Shown here piece after piece: positions 45,120 to 54,451 of a stretch of DNA of 64,000 bases. Location: contig NZ_AP024235.1 in assembly GCF_016756315.1 (NCBI RefSeq), positions 2,728,001 to 2,792,000 of the forward strand, given 5' to 3'. This DNA is from Alteromonas sp. KC3. Its GTDB lineage: Bacteria; Pseudomonadota; Gammaproteobacteria; Enterobacterales; Alteromonadaceae. Within the stretch, counting starts at the first letter, position 1, and each line of letters opens with the position of its first letter. The notes beneath the pieces were generated by a model, which saw nothing but the letters and a program-made list of their open reading frames with translations, was not told where the DNA came from and searched no databases. The position numbers and the translations under genes are program-made.

Positions 45120-45905
45120 CTACTCACTACTATACCGACTTAGTGCAGATGTTCGAGCGCTAGCGCCGACGGCCGAGAACTGTGGCTTGAGTTTTCGCTT
45201 AGGCTTGATAGCAGTCATCGGAAACACACGTTTTTTCGCTAATATCACGTAAACCGCACTGCACCAAGGAAGGTAAGAAGACAGGTATTGCTGTAACTTT
45301 GCTGCACCTTTCCATTTTTGCTGAAAAAATAGGGTCGAAAACAGTACTTGCCGCTGCTCTACAATTTCAAAGCCCAACAACTGCAACCAATCTTTTATTC
45401 GATAGCTGGTAAAAAAACGCGCATCGTGCAACACATTGCCTCTTTTTACCGGTAAGAATTTTGCGATTCCGGCCAAACTAAGTGGGTTAAATCCGCTGAT
45501 AATGACATAGCCACTATGGGTAATAACTCTATCAACTTCACGCAATATTTCGTGCGGATCTTGCGCAAAATCCAACTCATTTGCTAACAAAAAGCCATCA
45601 ATACTGTTCTCAGAAAATGGCAGGCAATGAGACTGCCCCACAACGAGGTTAGAATGTAATGATATGCCAGCCTTATCCGCAGGCAAGGTAGGGACGTGAT
45701 TAATATGATGACGGATGGGGCTTCTATCTAACGTAATGGCAGAGCTTAACGTACCTAGTTTGGCAAAGTGATACCCGAAAATGCGCTCAGCATAATCATT
45801 ACACACCGCGCTAACGGCGTGTTGTATATGCTCCCCTGCTGGAAAATCTTCCCAGCTATTTGGGTAGCGCAAAGGCTTGGCTTTAAACGCCGATTTGATA
45901 ATCAC
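45120..45905 (-). CDS. SAM-dependent methyltransferase (YafS-like)
   Basis: 261 residues of class I methyltransferase fold. The first glycine-rich SAM motif is weak. The later pieces are typical: VGQSHCLPFSENSIDGFLLAN, then EILREVDRVITHSGYVIISGFNP. In E. coli the yafS methyltransferase gene lies beside gloB and mltD, and the same set occurs here (this gene divergent from gloB, then mltD). It begins with a GTG at 45905; no ATG near the N-terminus is available. The substrate is unknown. The C-terminal ~35 residues are a basic tail (IKPKRKLKPQ). Confidence 0.8.
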   Translation of the reverse strand: MIIKSAFKAKPLRYPNSWEDFPAGEHIQHAVSAVCNDYAERIFGYHFAKLGTLSSAITLDRSPIRHHINHVPTLPADKAGISLHSNLVVGQSHCLPFSENSIDGFLLANELDFAQDPHEILREVDRVITHSGYVIISGFNPLSLAGIAKFLPVKRGNVLHDARFFTSYRIKDWLQLLGFEIVEQRQVLFSTLFFQQKWKGAAKLQQYLSSYLPWCSAVYVILAKKRVFPMTAIKPKRKLKPQFSAVGASARTSALSRYSSE

Positions 45906-45984
45906 TTAGCGCGCTCTTTTGTTGCTCTGCTGTTCACAAGCTCCTATAGTAACGCATAATTCTACCTACACAAGCAGGTACATC

Positions 45985-46776
45985 ATGACCCAAGACACCT
46001 TACCGTCAGGTTTAACAATTCACCCCATTCCCGCTTTTACCGACAATTACATTTGGTGTATACACAATAAATCAAATGCTGTGGTGGTTGACCCGGGCGA
46101 TGCACAGCCAGTGCTAGAATATGTAAAAGCCAATGGGTTAACACTGTCTGCGGTGCTTATTACTCACCATCATCGAGACCACACTGGCGGTATTGCCAAA
46201 TTGGTGTCGGCACACCCAGAACTCCCCGTTATTGGTCCAAGAGGCGGGCATATTCGCGGCTTAACCAAGTCGGTTTCACAGGGTGATACCGTCACTTTAC
46301 CGGTGCTAAAAATGGCGCTACAGGTAATGGAAGTCCCAGGGCATACATTAGATCATATTGCCTTTTTTGGTCACGGCCTTGTATTTTGTGGCGACACGCT
46401 GTTTTCAGCGGGCTGCGGCAGGTTATTTGAAGGCTCGCCAGAACAAATGCTGCATTCGCTCAATAAATTAAAACGCCTTCCTGATAACACAAAGGTGTAT
46501 TGCACGCATGAATACACGCAAGCTAACGTGAGTTTTGCGCTTGCGGTAGAGCCAGATAATAGCGCACTTGTGAATTATGCCCAGTGGGTACAAGCTACCC
46601 GAGATAAGAACAAACCCACACTTCCTTCAACGCTTAAAGAACAAAAGGCCATTAATCCTTTTTTGCGTTCTCATGAACTTTCTGTAAAAACAGCAGCCGA
46701 AGCGTATTGCGAAAATAGCCTAGCTGATGATGTTGCCGTATTTGCTGCAGTTCGTCGCTGGAAAGATGAGTTTTGA
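45985..46776 (+). CDS. gloB: hydroxyacylglutathione hydrolase (glyoxalase II)
   Basis: 263 residues (E. coli 251). It is a metallo-beta-lactamase fold with the binuclear metal motif THHHRDHTGG. Later ligands lie in VPGHTLDHIAF and FCGDTLFSAGCGR, and the substrate-binding C-terminus follows with its HEYT segment. It hydrolyses S-lactoylglutathione to lactate and glutathione in methylglyoxal detoxification. The start at 45985 is chosen because the family begins at the IPAFTDNYIW region; the ORF up to 45919 adds an unlikely leader. It is followed by mltD in the same direction. Confidence 0.94.
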   Translation: MTQDTLPSGLTIHPIPAFTDNYIWCIHNKSNAVVVDPGDAQPVLEYVKANGLTLSAVLITHHHRDHTGGIAKLVSAHPELPVIGPRGGHIRGLTKSVSQGDTVTLPVLKMALQVMEVPGHTLDHIAFFGHGLVFCGDTLFSAGCGRLFEGSPEQMLHSLNKLKRLPDNTKVYCTHEYTQANVSFALAVEPDNSALVNYAQWVQATRDKNKPTLPSTLKEQKAINPFLRSHELSVKTAAEAYCENSLADDVAVFAAVRRWKDEF

Positions 46777-46840
46777 TGCAAAAGCAAGCTAGTTGCCGTA
46801 ATATGGCAGGTTTGCAGTGCTCCAAGAGGTTTCTTCATTT

Positions 46841-48505
46841 ATGCAGTTGAAGTTTTTTCCGCTTTCGCCTTTGTTGTTGGCGTTAGGTTTAACGGGTTGT
46901 CAGCTAACTAACAATGACGCTGAAAACGCACAATTAGAAAGCAACGAAAAAGCGGCGCTAGAAGCCTGTTCGGTCCTCCACACCACCGAAGATGCAATTG
47001 CCGATTGTGAAGTTGCACGCGATGGCGTTATTGATGTCGTCCATCCAAACGACGACGTATTAGAAGACGTGGCTGATGCCACTGAAACTCCCGAGATAAT
47101 CACTGAAGTGGTGATCACAGACGTATGGGAGCGTGCCAGTGCAAAGTTCGCACTTACTATTCCCGATGATGCTCGCGTCACAGCACAGAAAAAGTGGTAT
47201 TTGAAACACCCTGAATATATGTCTCGTGTAGTAAAACGCGCCAAGCCATTTTTGTACTACATTGTTGAAGAAATTGAAAAACGCGACATGCCAATGGAGT
47301 TGGTACTGCTACCCATTGTAGAAAGCGCATTCGATCCATTTGCCTATTCACATGGTCGAGCCGCAGGTATGTGGCAGTTTGTCCCCGCAACAGGCAAGCG
47401 CTTTGGTATGGATCAAACCTGGTGGTATGACGGTAGACGCGATGTAATTGCATCTACGCAAGGTGCCCTTGACTATCTCACTTATCTTAACAAGATGTTT
47501 GACGGCGACTGGTTACATGCCTTAGCGGCCTATAACAGTGGTGAAGGCCGAGTTATGCGCGCGATTAAAAGTAATAAGCGTGCCGGTAAGCCTACTGACT
47601 TTTGGAACTTAAGCCTTCCAAGAGAAACTCGCGCTTACGTTCCTAAGTTGCTCGCGCTTGCCGATATTTTAAAGCACAAAGAAGAATATGCTTTTGCATG
47701 GCCCGAAGTTGAAAATGTTGCCGTTATTAAAGTTGTGGATATTGGTTCACAAGTCGACTTAGCATTTGCGGCTGACCTAGCGGGCCTTTCGCTAAAAGAA
47801 CTTCACGGTTTGAACCCTGGTTTTAACCGCTGGGCTACCTCACCAGAAGGCCCTCACCGTCTTGTGCTGCCCCTTGATAAGGCTGACGCGTTCTCTCAGG
47901 CACTTGCCAAAATAGACCAAAAAGAACGTCTCAATTGGGTTCGTCACACTGTGAAATCCGGCGATAGCCTTATAAAAATCGCAAAGCAATACCACACCAC
48001 GGTTAAGGTGATTAAGCAAGTCAATGAACTCGATGGCTCGATGATCCGTGTTGGGCAAGCCATTATGGTGCCTGTGGCTCTGCAAGAACTTGATAGCTAC
48101 TCTTTATCTCAAGAGCAACGCTTGGCAAGCTTGCAAAATAGCTCATCGTCAAAACAAAAGGTTCGTCATACGGTTCAATCAGGTGATACGCTTTGGGATA
48201 TTGCGCGTAAGTATAAAGTCGGTACGAAGCAACTGGCCAAATGGAACGGCATGGCGCCAGGTGACATGCTGCACCCGGGCAAAACACTGGTAGTATGGCT
48301 TGAAGGAAAATCTGACGGTGGTATTACAAAGCAGTTAACTTATACCGTTCGAAACGGAGATTCACTGTCACGCATTGCGAGCAAGTTCAATATTAAGGTC
48401 GCCGATATTAGTAAGTGGAATGGCTTGAATGCAAAGCGTTACTTACAACCGGGTCAAAAGCTTAAGCTCTACGTTGATGTAACACGTTTAAACTCTTCAG
48501 GCTAA
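46841..48505 (+). CDS. mltD: membrane-bound lytic murein transglycosylase D
   Basis: 554-residue lipoprotein with lipobox LTGC (C20). A Glu/Asp-rich linker leads to the SLT domain (~125-290), whose catalytic Glu is in VESAFDPFAYSHGRAAG; the AAYNSGEGRV segment is also present. Three LysM domains follow (~375, ~445 and ~505). The enzyme cleaves peptidoglycan to 1,6-anhydro-muropeptides during growth. LysM units anchor it to the wall. The start at 46841 follows AAGAGG by 11 bases; an in-frame GTG at 46817 is upstream. It lies behind gloB as in E. coli. Confidence 0.94.
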   Translation: MQLKFFPLSPLLLALGLTGCQLTNNDAENAQLESNEKAALEACSVLHTTEDAIADCEVARDGVIDVVHPNDDVLEDVADATETPEIITEVVITDVWERASAKFALTIPDDARVTAQKKWYLKHPEYMSRVVKRAKPFLYYIVEEIEKRDMPMELVLLPIVESAFDPFAYSHGRAAGMWQFVPATGKRFGMDQTWWYDGRRDVIASTQGALDYLTYLNKMFDGDWLHALAAYNSGEGRVMRAIKSNKRAGKPTDFWNLSLPRETRAYVPKLLALADILKHKEEYAFAWPEVENVAVIKVVDIGSQVDLAFAADLAGLSLKELHGLNPGFNRWATSPEGPHRLVLPLDKADAFSQALAKIDQKERLNWVRHTVKSGDSLIKIAKQYHTTVKVIKQVNELDGSMIRVGQAIMVPVALQELDSYSLSQEQRLASLQNSSSSKQKVRHTVQSGDTLWDIARKYKVGTKQLAKWNGMAPGDMLHPGKTLVVWLEGKSDGGITKQLTYTVRNGDSLSRIASKFNIKVADISKWNGLNAKRYLQPGQKLKLYVDVTRLNSSG

Positions 48506-48538
48506 ACGCCAACCATAACGTTAAAACTGGATACGGAC

Positions 48539-49573
48539 ATGCTAAAAATTAACCGAGCAAATTTGCGCAACAGCCATGAAACCCCTTGGTTAATTTTAGA
48601 TTTAGTCATGCTAGGTGTGCTTTTTGTCAACTTAGCATGGCTCATCTTTGATTCTCTGTATGCCACTGATTTTGTTTATAGCCAGCTGGGAGTTTACTTC
48701 CCTGCCCTCATTAGCGCATACGATCCCATTCACCACAATTTCCTGCTAGTAGACCTAGTATTCATAGGCATTTTCTTCACTGAGTTTTGCTTCAGATGGA
48801 TAGTGGCCATCGTACGAAAAGAGCACCTGCGCTGGTATTTTTTTCCGTTCTTACACTGGTACGACATTATCGGCCTAATACCTACAGGTGCCACCCGACT
48901 ATTTCGTTTCCTACGTATATTTTCGATACTGCATCGCCTGCATAAGTTTAAGATTATCGACCTTAACCAAACCGCGATTTTTCGCTTTTTCGCCTTCTAC
49001 GCCGATGTTTTTGTAGAAGAACTGAGTGATCGGATTGTAGTGAAAGTATTAAGCGATGCACAAAAAGATATCTCAGCAGGCTCTCCTCTGCTAGACGATA
49101 TTAATGAACAGGTACTCGCCCCACGACGCCCTGTTATTACACAGTGGCTTGCGGGCGTCGTTAATCACTTAGGCAACTCGATAAGCAGTGATGAGCATGG
49201 CGAAGCTATTAGAGAGCATGTTAGAAAAAGTGTTGGCAAAGCGGTACGTGCGAATGCACAGGTGTCGACGCTGAATTATCTTCCTGTGATTGGGCGAACT
49301 ATTGAAAACACCTTAGAAGAATCGGTAACGGACATAGTGACATCATCGTTAGTCAATTTACTCAGCGATTTAGACTCAGAACGCATTGATCACTTTATTT
49401 CAGTGGGTATGCGTGACTACACCCCTTCTGCAGATGCACTAGATAAAGAAGTGCTGAGCGTGGTGAATGAATGCTTGGAATTGGTCAAAGCTCATGTCGC
49501 CCAACAGCGCTGGAAATCGCATCTTATGCAGAAAGAATCAGCAATTCCAACAGATAAGCCTGATATTAATTAG
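48539..49573 (+). CDS. voltage-sensor-like membrane protein (ion transporter family, no clear pore)
   Basis: 344 residues. Four membrane helices lie at residues ~15-150: a hydrophobic S1, then acidic S2/S3-like segments, then an S4-like helix with spaced Arg (GATRLFRFLRIFSILHRLH). No selectivity-filter segment or S5-S6 pair follows. The C-terminal ~190 residues are cytoplasmic, charged and helical. It looks like a stand-alone voltage-sensor domain joined to a helical tail, as in some proteins called ion transporters. It could instead be a membrane anchor or regulator. It is 33 bases after mltD, possibly in the same transcript. Confidence 0.65.
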   Translation: MLKINRANLRNSHETPWLILDLVMLGVLFVNLAWLIFDSLYATDFVYSQLGVYFPALISAYDPIHHNFLLVDLVFIGIFFTEFCFRWIVAIVRKEHLRWYFFPFLHWYDIIGLIPTGATRLFRFLRIFSILHRLHKFKIIDLNQTAIFRFFAFYADVFVEELSDRIVVKVLSDAQKDISAGSPLLDDINEQVLAPRRPVITQWLAGVVNHLGNSISSDEHGEAIREHVRKSVGKAVRANAQVSTLNYLPVIGRTIENTLEESVTDIVTSSLVNLLSDLDSERIDHFISVGMRDYTPSADALDKEVLSVVNECLELVKAHVAQQRWKSHLMQKESAIPTDKPDIN

Positions 49574-49578
49574 GTAGC

Positions 49579-50013
49579 CTATCTCTGTGTGGTAGACAGA
49601 ATAATACTGGTTTCACTGTTTAACACGCCGCCAGTGTCACGCACTTGTTTTAGAATACTATCTAGGTGTGCCAGGCTTTCGGCGGTAATTACAATTAACA
49701 CATCCCAATTGCCATTTGTGGTGTGAAAACGCTCTACACCATCTAACGTTCTTAACTTGCTAATGAGCTTAGTGGTGCTTAGCCCTTCTAGTTCGACCGA
49801 CATTAGTGCTTTTATTTTGTCAGGCTGCAACTGCTCGTTAACACGCACTGTGAATGCTTCGATCACGCCCGTATTAACTAACCTGTCTATACGTTTTTGT
49901 ACTGTATTTCGCGAAAGAGATAATACTTCAGCAAGCACCGTCACAGGCGTACGAGCATCCCGTTTTAATATATCAAGTAGCTCTCTATCTTTTGCGTCCA
50001 AATCAACAAACAC
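49579..50013 (-). CDS. Lrp/AsnC-family transcriptional regulator
   Basis: 144 residues. The N-terminal winged helix (LLDILKRDARTPVTVLAEVL) and the C-terminal RAM domain bind DNA and sense amino acids. The start is GTG 50013: a GAGG ribosome binding site (50024-50021 on the minus strand) lies six bases before it and would be inside the coding region if the upstream GTG at 50025 were used. It is divergent from ctlX, so it likely controls arginine/citrulline catabolism there. The effector is probably an amino acid. Confidence 0.88.
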   Translation of the reverse strand: MFVDLDAKDRELLDILKRDARTPVTVLAEVLSLSRNTVQKRIDRLVNTGVIEAFTVRVNEQLQPDKIKALMSVELEGLSTTKLISKLRTLDGVERFHTTNGNWDVLIVITAESLAHLDSILKQVRDTGGVLNSETSIILSTTQR

Positions 50014-50085
50014 GACTAACCTCACACTATGGAAAACACATGCTTAACAATACAGAACCATAAACTACGCACAATGTAATTCAAT

Positions 50086-50093
50086 TTGTACAA
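50086..50093. promoter_or_regulatory. candidate Lrp-type operator
   Basis: The palindrome TTGTACAA lies in an AT-rich stretch (50070-50130) in the shared upstream region of the Lrp-like gene and ctlX. The placement fits autoregulation and control of ctlX, but the motif is short. Confidence 0.3.
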
Positions 50094-50207
50094 TATGCTC
50101 AACTTAAATATCAGATTGTAACACGTTGACCATGGCTGAAATCGTACTTCAAAGCATAAAATAGCCAAGCTATGTAGTAGACAAGTTATTAAGGCCATTA
50201 GAAATTT

Positions 50208-51182
50208 ATGCAAACCAATTACGCCGTATCTACCAAGTCAATTATACCGAACACTGTACTAATGGTGCGCCCTAACGCCTTCCGCCCCAACGAGCAAACG
50301 GCTAAAGACAATAGCTTTCAGGCGCCTCTTGATATAGTGAATGCGAACACGTCGAAAATTTCAAAAGATGCGAAGCGAGAATTTGACGACATGGTAAGCA
50401 CCTTACGTAGAAATGGTATAAACGTAGAGGTTTTTGATAGCGAAGAAAAAAATACGCCTGATTCGGTATTTCCGAATAACTGGCTTAGCACTCACCCCAA
50501 TGGTTTATTAATTACGTATCCAATGCACTGTGAAAACCGCAGAGCAGAGCGTCGTGACGATATTGTCAGTTATCTGCATCAGCACTACAACGTGCAGCAA
50601 GCTATAGATTTGTCTTTTCTTGAAAAAGACGGACACATTGTTGAGGGCACAGGGGCGATGGTTATCGATCACGTAAACGCGCTAGCCTATGCTTGCCTCT
50701 CCCAGCGCGCCAATAAAACAGCTGTAACATTGGCTTGTGAAGCCATTGGCTTAACGCCCATATGTTTTAAAGCGTTTGATACTTTGGGTACGGCTGTTTA
50801 CCACACCAACGTAATAATGTGTGTGGGCAGCGACTTTGCCATTGTTGCTACCAGCATGATAGAAAAAAACGACAAACATATGGTGCTTTCAACGCTTAAG
50901 AAGACAGGTAAAATAGTTATCGATATCAGCGAAGAACAAGTGAATAGTTTTGCAGGAAATTGCTTAGAACTTTTGAATAGCAGTGGAAAACGCTTATTAC
51001 TTCTGTCAAAAACTGCTTTCGATTCATTGAATGAAGCGCAATTAGCATTACTACCTGGTGCTCTTACTCTACTCCCCATCGCTGTTCCTACTATTGAAAT
51101 GGGAGGAGGCTCTGTTCGTTGCATGGTGGCTGGCATTCACCTTCAACATAAACGCCCGTACCGCACTAATTGCAATGTGTGA
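50208..51182 (+). CDS. ctlX: citrulline utilisation hydrolase CtlX (amidinotransferase fold)
   Basis: 324 residues of the pentein/amidinotransferase fold. Motifs are MVRPNAFRPNEQT near the N-terminus, VFPNNWLSTH, EGTGAMVIDH, and YHTNVIMCVG with the catalytic His. The C-terminal GGGSVRCMVAGIHL carries the nucleophile Cys. This is the CtlX type (COG4874), an amidine hydrolase linked to citrulline or arginine degradation. It is divergent from an Lrp-like regulator across ~195 bases. A terminator follows at 51217-51243. The exact amidine substrate is less certain than the fold. Confidence 0.88.
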   Translation: MQTNYAVSTKSIIPNTVLMVRPNAFRPNEQTAKDNSFQAPLDIVNANTSKISKDAKREFDDMVSTLRRNGINVEVFDSEEKNTPDSVFPNNWLSTHPNGLLITYPMHCENRRAERRDDIVSYLHQHYNVQQAIDLSFLEKDGHIVEGTGAMVIDHVNALAYACLSQRANKTAVTLACEAIGLTPICFKAFDTLGTAVYHTNVIMCVGSDFAIVATSMIEKNDKHMVLSTLKKTGKIVIDISEEQVNSFAGNCLELLNSSGKRLLLLSKTAFDSLNEAQLALLPGALTLLPIAVPTIEMGGGSVRCMVAGIHLQHKRPYRTNCNV

Positions 51183-51216
51183 ACATCGTAAACCAATAAC
51201 TTTAAAGTATAAAATA

Positions 51217-51243
51217 AGAAAGCCCACAATAAGTGGGCTTTCT
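51217..51243. terminator. bidirectional terminator between ctlX and cysS
   Basis: A perfect 11-bp stem AGAAAGCCCAC / GTGGGCTTTCT has an AATAA loop. It lies between the convergent ctlX and cysS genes. Confidence 0.85.
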
Positions 51244-51267
51244 CGACTCAAAATACAACAACTATTG

Positions 51268-52650
51268 CTACGCTTTTCGCCACGTTGTTCCGCTTGGGCC
51301 GTCTTCTAATACAACGCCTTTCGCTGTTAGCGCATCACGCGCAGCGTCAGCAGCAGCCCAATCTTTTGCCGCACGTGCATCGTTGCGCTGCTTGATAAGC
51401 GCTTCAATTTCTGCCACTTCGTCGTCGTTACCTTCACCGCCTTTCAAGAACGCATCAGGGTCGCTTTGTAGCATGCCCAAAATTGCACCCAAGCCTTTTA
51501 ATACAGCAGCCAACTTGCCAGCTTCACTCTGGTTATCTTTCTGACGATTAAGCTCACGGGCCACTTCAAACAACACTGAAAAGGCTTCTGGCACGTTCAG
51601 GTCATCATTCATTGCCGCCTCGAAGCGGGCTAAATAACCGCCATAAGACAAATCAGTCGTGTCATCAATGTCTACGCCACGCAATGCCGTATACAAGCGT
51701 TCTAGGGCAGCTTTCGCCTGCGTAATGTTGTCTTGCGAGTAACTTAACTGACTGCGATAGTGTGCAGACATCAAAAAGAAACGCAACGTTTCTGAGTCAT
51801 GCTCTTTTAACACATCTCTTAATGTAAAAAAGTTACCTAACGACTTTGACATTTTCTCGTCGTTAACTTGCACCATGCCTGTGTGCATCCACACGTTCAC
51901 GTACGGCGTGTCATACGCGCAGCATGACTGTGCAACTTCATTTTCATGGTGTGGGAAGATAAGGTCAGAACCTCCACCGTGAATATCGAAGTGCGCGCCC
52001 AAATGCTTGTGATTCATCGCAGAACATTCGATATGCCAGCCAGGACGGCCTTCTCCCCATGGTGATGCCCACGCGGGTTCACCTGGTTTCGTCGATTTCC
52101 ACAATACGAAATCTAATGGATCATCTTTGCCTGCAGCAACTTCAACGCGCGCGCCAGCATTTAACTGTTCAAGGTCTTGCTTGCTCAACTTTCCGTAATC
52201 ATCAAACTTACTTACATCGAAAAGCACATCGCCGCTTTTTGCTTGGTACGCATAGCCTTTATCAACCAAACGCTCAATAACCGCGATAATTTCATCCATA
52301 TGGCCACTCACTGTTGGCTCAACATCGGGCTCCAGCAAGTTAATGGCTGCAAAGTCTTCGTGCATCATTGCAATGGTGCGCTTAGTTAATGCTTCAAAGC
52401 TCTCACCATTTTCATTGGCACGCGCAATAATTTTGTCGTCAATATCAGTAATGTTTCGTACGTATTTAACGTCAAGCCCTAAGTGGCGCATGTAACGCAC
52501 TAGCGTATCGAAGCTTAAATACGTTCTTGCATGACCCATGTGACACACGTCATATACGGTGATACCACACACATACAAACCCACTTTCCCTTCTTCAAGC
52601 GGAACAAACTTCGCTTTTTCACGGGTTCGGGTATTGTAAAGATGTAGCAT
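51268..52650 (-). CDS. cysS: cysteinyl-tRNA synthetase
   Basis: 460 residues (E. coli 461). HIGH-type HMGH is at 37-40, the zinc Cys is C28, and further zinc-site residues are in [13 protein letters not shown] and HHENE. KMSKS is present in EKMSKSLGN. The C-terminal anticodon-binding region is complete. It charges tRNA-Cys and is essential. The start is MLHLYN at 52650; the 12 residues upstream in the open frame are not family-like. It is divergent from ppiB, as in E. coli. Confidence 0.97.
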   Translation of the reverse strand: MLHLYNTRTREKAKFVPLEEGKVGLYVCGITVYDVCHMGHARTYLSFDTLVRYMRHLGLDVKYVRNITDIDDKIIARANENGESFEALTKRTIAMMHEDFAAINLLEPDVEPTVSGHMDEIIAVIERLVDKGYAYQAKSGDVLFDVSKFDDYGKLSKQDLEQLNAGARVEVAAGKDDPLDFVLWKSTKPGEPAWASPWGEGRPGWHIECSAMNHKHLGAHFDIHGGGSDLIFPHHENEVAQSCCAYDTPYVNVWMHTGMVQVNDEKMSKSLGNFFTLRDVLKEHDSETLRFFLMSAHYRSQLSYSQDNITQAKAALERLYTALRGVDIDDTTDLSYGGYLARFEAAMNDDLNVPEAFSVLFEVARELNRQKDNQSEAGKLAAVLKGLGAILGMLQSDPDAFLKGGEGNDDEVAEIEALIKQRNDARAAKDWAAADAARDALTAKGVVLEDGPSGTTWRKA

Positions 52651-52825
52651 GTCTATATTTCCTGTATATGTCGTTTTGGGGCGCAAAGTTTAGCACTGTC
52701 GGTATATAAATGGTATTGCAAATGGCAAGCCTTTTACCCCTATGTTCGCTTTTGCGCTACTCTTTACAGTACTTTTTACGATACTATTACGCACACTTTT
52801 ACATTTACACACAGGACAAACCAAA

Positions 52826-53320
52826 ATGGTTACACTAAAAACAAACTTTGGTGACATCAAACTTGAGCTATTCGAAGATAAAGCGCCTAAAACAGTGGCT
52901 AACTTTATCTCTTATGTAGAAGACGGCTTTTTCGATAACACTATTTTCCATCGCGTTATCAATAACTTCATGATCCAAGGTGGCGGTTTCACCCCTGACA
53001 TGGATCAAAAAGACACTAAAGCACCTATTGAAAATGAAGCAGACAACGGTGTTGCTAATGAAGTAGGTACTATTGCAATGGCACGTACGCAAGACCCACA
53101 TTCAGCGACGGCACAGTTCTTTATTAACGTAAATAACAACGACTTCCTAAACCATTCAAGCAAGAGTGTTAACGGATGGGGCTACTGTGCATTTGGTAAA
53201 GTAGTAGAAGGCATGGACGTTGTAGAAAAAATTAAAGCAGTGAAGACTGGCAACCACGGTTATCATCAAGACGTACCGGTAGAACCTGTTGTAATCGAAT
53301 CTGCAACAGTATCTGAATAA
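52826..53320 (+). CDS. ppiB: peptidyl-prolyl cis-trans isomerase B (cyclophilin)
   Basis: 164 residues, the same length as E. coli PpiB. It begins [15 protein letters not shown] and has the cyclophilin core [15 protein letters not shown] and [15 protein letters not shown]. It is cytosolic and speeds proline isomerisation in protein folding. The frame extends upstream to 52742 but that leader is not family-like. It is followed by lpxH in the same direction, with a terminator between them at 53344-53372, so both may have their own promoters. Confidence 0.96.
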   Translation: MVTLKTNFGDIKLELFEDKAPKTVANFISYVEDGFFDNTIFHRVINNFMIQGGGFTPDMDQKDTKAPIENEADNGVANEVGTIAMARTQDPHSATAQFFINVNNNDFLNHSSKSVNGWGYCAFGKVVEGMDVVEKIKAVKTGNHGYHQDVPVEPVVIESATVSE

Positions 53321-53343
53321 TTCACTGCCCATACGTAGTATAC

Positions 53344-53372
53344 AAGCCGTATCAATGGATACGGCTTTTTCG
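53344..53372 (+). terminator. terminator between ppiB and lpxH
   Basis: A perfect 10-bp stem AAGCCGTATC / GATACGGCTT has an AATG loop and a T-run on the right side. Confidence 0.85.
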
Positions 53373-53406
53373 TCTTTAGTAAAATCTGATCAGTTAAAGA
53401 ATTTCT

Positions 53407-54132
53407 ATGTCGTTTACCTACTTTATCGCCGATTTACATTTAAGTGCTGACCGCCCGGATATAACCGAATGCTTAATGCGTTTTTTACGTGAAGATGCCA
53501 TTAATGGTGACGCACTTTATGTACTGGGTGATTTATTTGAAGTATGGATTGGAGACGACAACGTTACACCGTTTAACACCGAAATTGCAGCTGCATTTAA
53601 GAAGGTAAGTGCCCACTGCCCTATCTACTTTATTCACGGTAACCGCGATTTTGCGATACGCGAAACATGGCTGAATAAAGCAGGCATGACGTTACTTAAT
53701 GAGCAAGAAGTTATAGACCTTTATGGCACGCCTACACTACTTACTCACGGTGACGAATTGTGCACAAAAGATGTGGCCTATCAAAAGTTTCGCAAGAAGT
53801 CCCGTGGTTGGTGGTGGCCTAGATTAATGCTAGCCCTACCTTTATGGTATCGACAACGTGTTGCCGATAATGGGCGCGCCGAAAGTAAAGCCAACCAAAA
53901 GAACCTCAAGCCTGAGATTATGGATGTTACGCCAGAAGAAGTAATTAAAGTAATGGAAAAATGGGGGGTTCAGCGCATGATCCACGGACATACTCACCGT
54001 CCAAATATTCATTCACTCACGGCCAATGGAAAGCCTGCGTCTCGTATTGTATTAGGCGATTGGTATGATCAAGGCAGTGTATTGAAGGTCACTCCCTCAG
54101 AAGTTATGTTACAACATCACAATTTTACGTAA
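53407..54132 (+). CDS. lpxH: UDP-2,3-diacylglucosamine pyrophosphatase
   Basis: 241 residues (E. coli 240). It has the calcineurin-like phosphoesterase metal motifs in order: IADLHLS (D9, H11), GDLFEVWIGDD, HGNRDF, THGDELC and HGHTH. It cleaves UDP-2,3-diacylglucosamine to lipid X in lipid A synthesis at the inner membrane. The ATG at 53407 gives normal length. The cysS/ppiB/lpxH order matches E. coli. Upstream of the phosphatase locus there is a ~320-base gap. Confidence 0.96.
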   Translation: MSFTYFIADLHLSADRPDITECLMRFLREDAINGDALYVLGDLFEVWIGDDNVTPFNTEIAAAFKKVSAHCPIYFIHGNRDFAIRETWLNKAGMTLLNEQEVIDLYGTPTLLTHGDELCTKDVAYQKFRKKSRGWWWPRLMLALPLWYRQRVADNGRAESKANQKNLKPEIMDVTPEEVIKVMEKWGVQRMIHGHTHRPNIHSLTANGKPASRIVLGDWYDQGSVLKVTPSEVMLQHHNFT

Positions 54133-54278
54133 GAAAATCTGACACTTACAACAGGTTAGACCACTTTTTTATGACAATTGAATGTGTTCGTCCTATCACT
54201 CACCATAACGCTAAGTCCTTAATTTACTAGCTTTATTGAACAGGCAATCAATAAAAACACGTTATAGTTTTACACTTA

Positions 54279-54295
54279 TGTGACATTTGTGACAG
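54279..54295 (-). promoter_or_regulatory. Pho-box-like site (minus orientation)
   Basis: Read on the minus strand, CTGTCACAAATGTCACA resembles the PhoB direct repeat (two CTGTCA-type halves 11 bases apart). It lies about 155 bases before the first phosphatase start. Confidence 0.45.
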
Positions 54296-54308
54296 TTTAG
54301 CAATATAT

Positions 54309-54326
54309 CTGTCAAAGAAGTGTCAC
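54309..54326 (+). promoter_or_regulatory. Pho-box-like site upstream of the alkaline phosphatases
   Basis: CTGTCAAAGAAGTGTCAC fits the PhoB consensus (CTGTCA-N5-TGTCA-type direct repeat) well. It lies about 125 bases before the phosphatase ATG, so PhoB activation under phosphate starvation is expected. Confidence 0.55.
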
Positions 54327-54451
54327 CACATCTCCCTACGCTCTTTGTCGTTTTGTAGTTGAGGCTTCACGGATAACGAATGCACTTAGCTAGAAACCTA
54401 CGTCTAGACATACCCATATCCGATTTTAATAAAAACGTGTAGGAAACAATC

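Larger units (their letters stand above)
54133..54451 (+). other. control region of the alkaline phosphatase locus
   Basis: 319 bases without a gene between lpxH and the first phosphatase. The right half holds two Pho-box-like sites (54279-54295 and 54309-54326), given separately. No terminator for lpxH is obvious. Confidence 0.6.
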
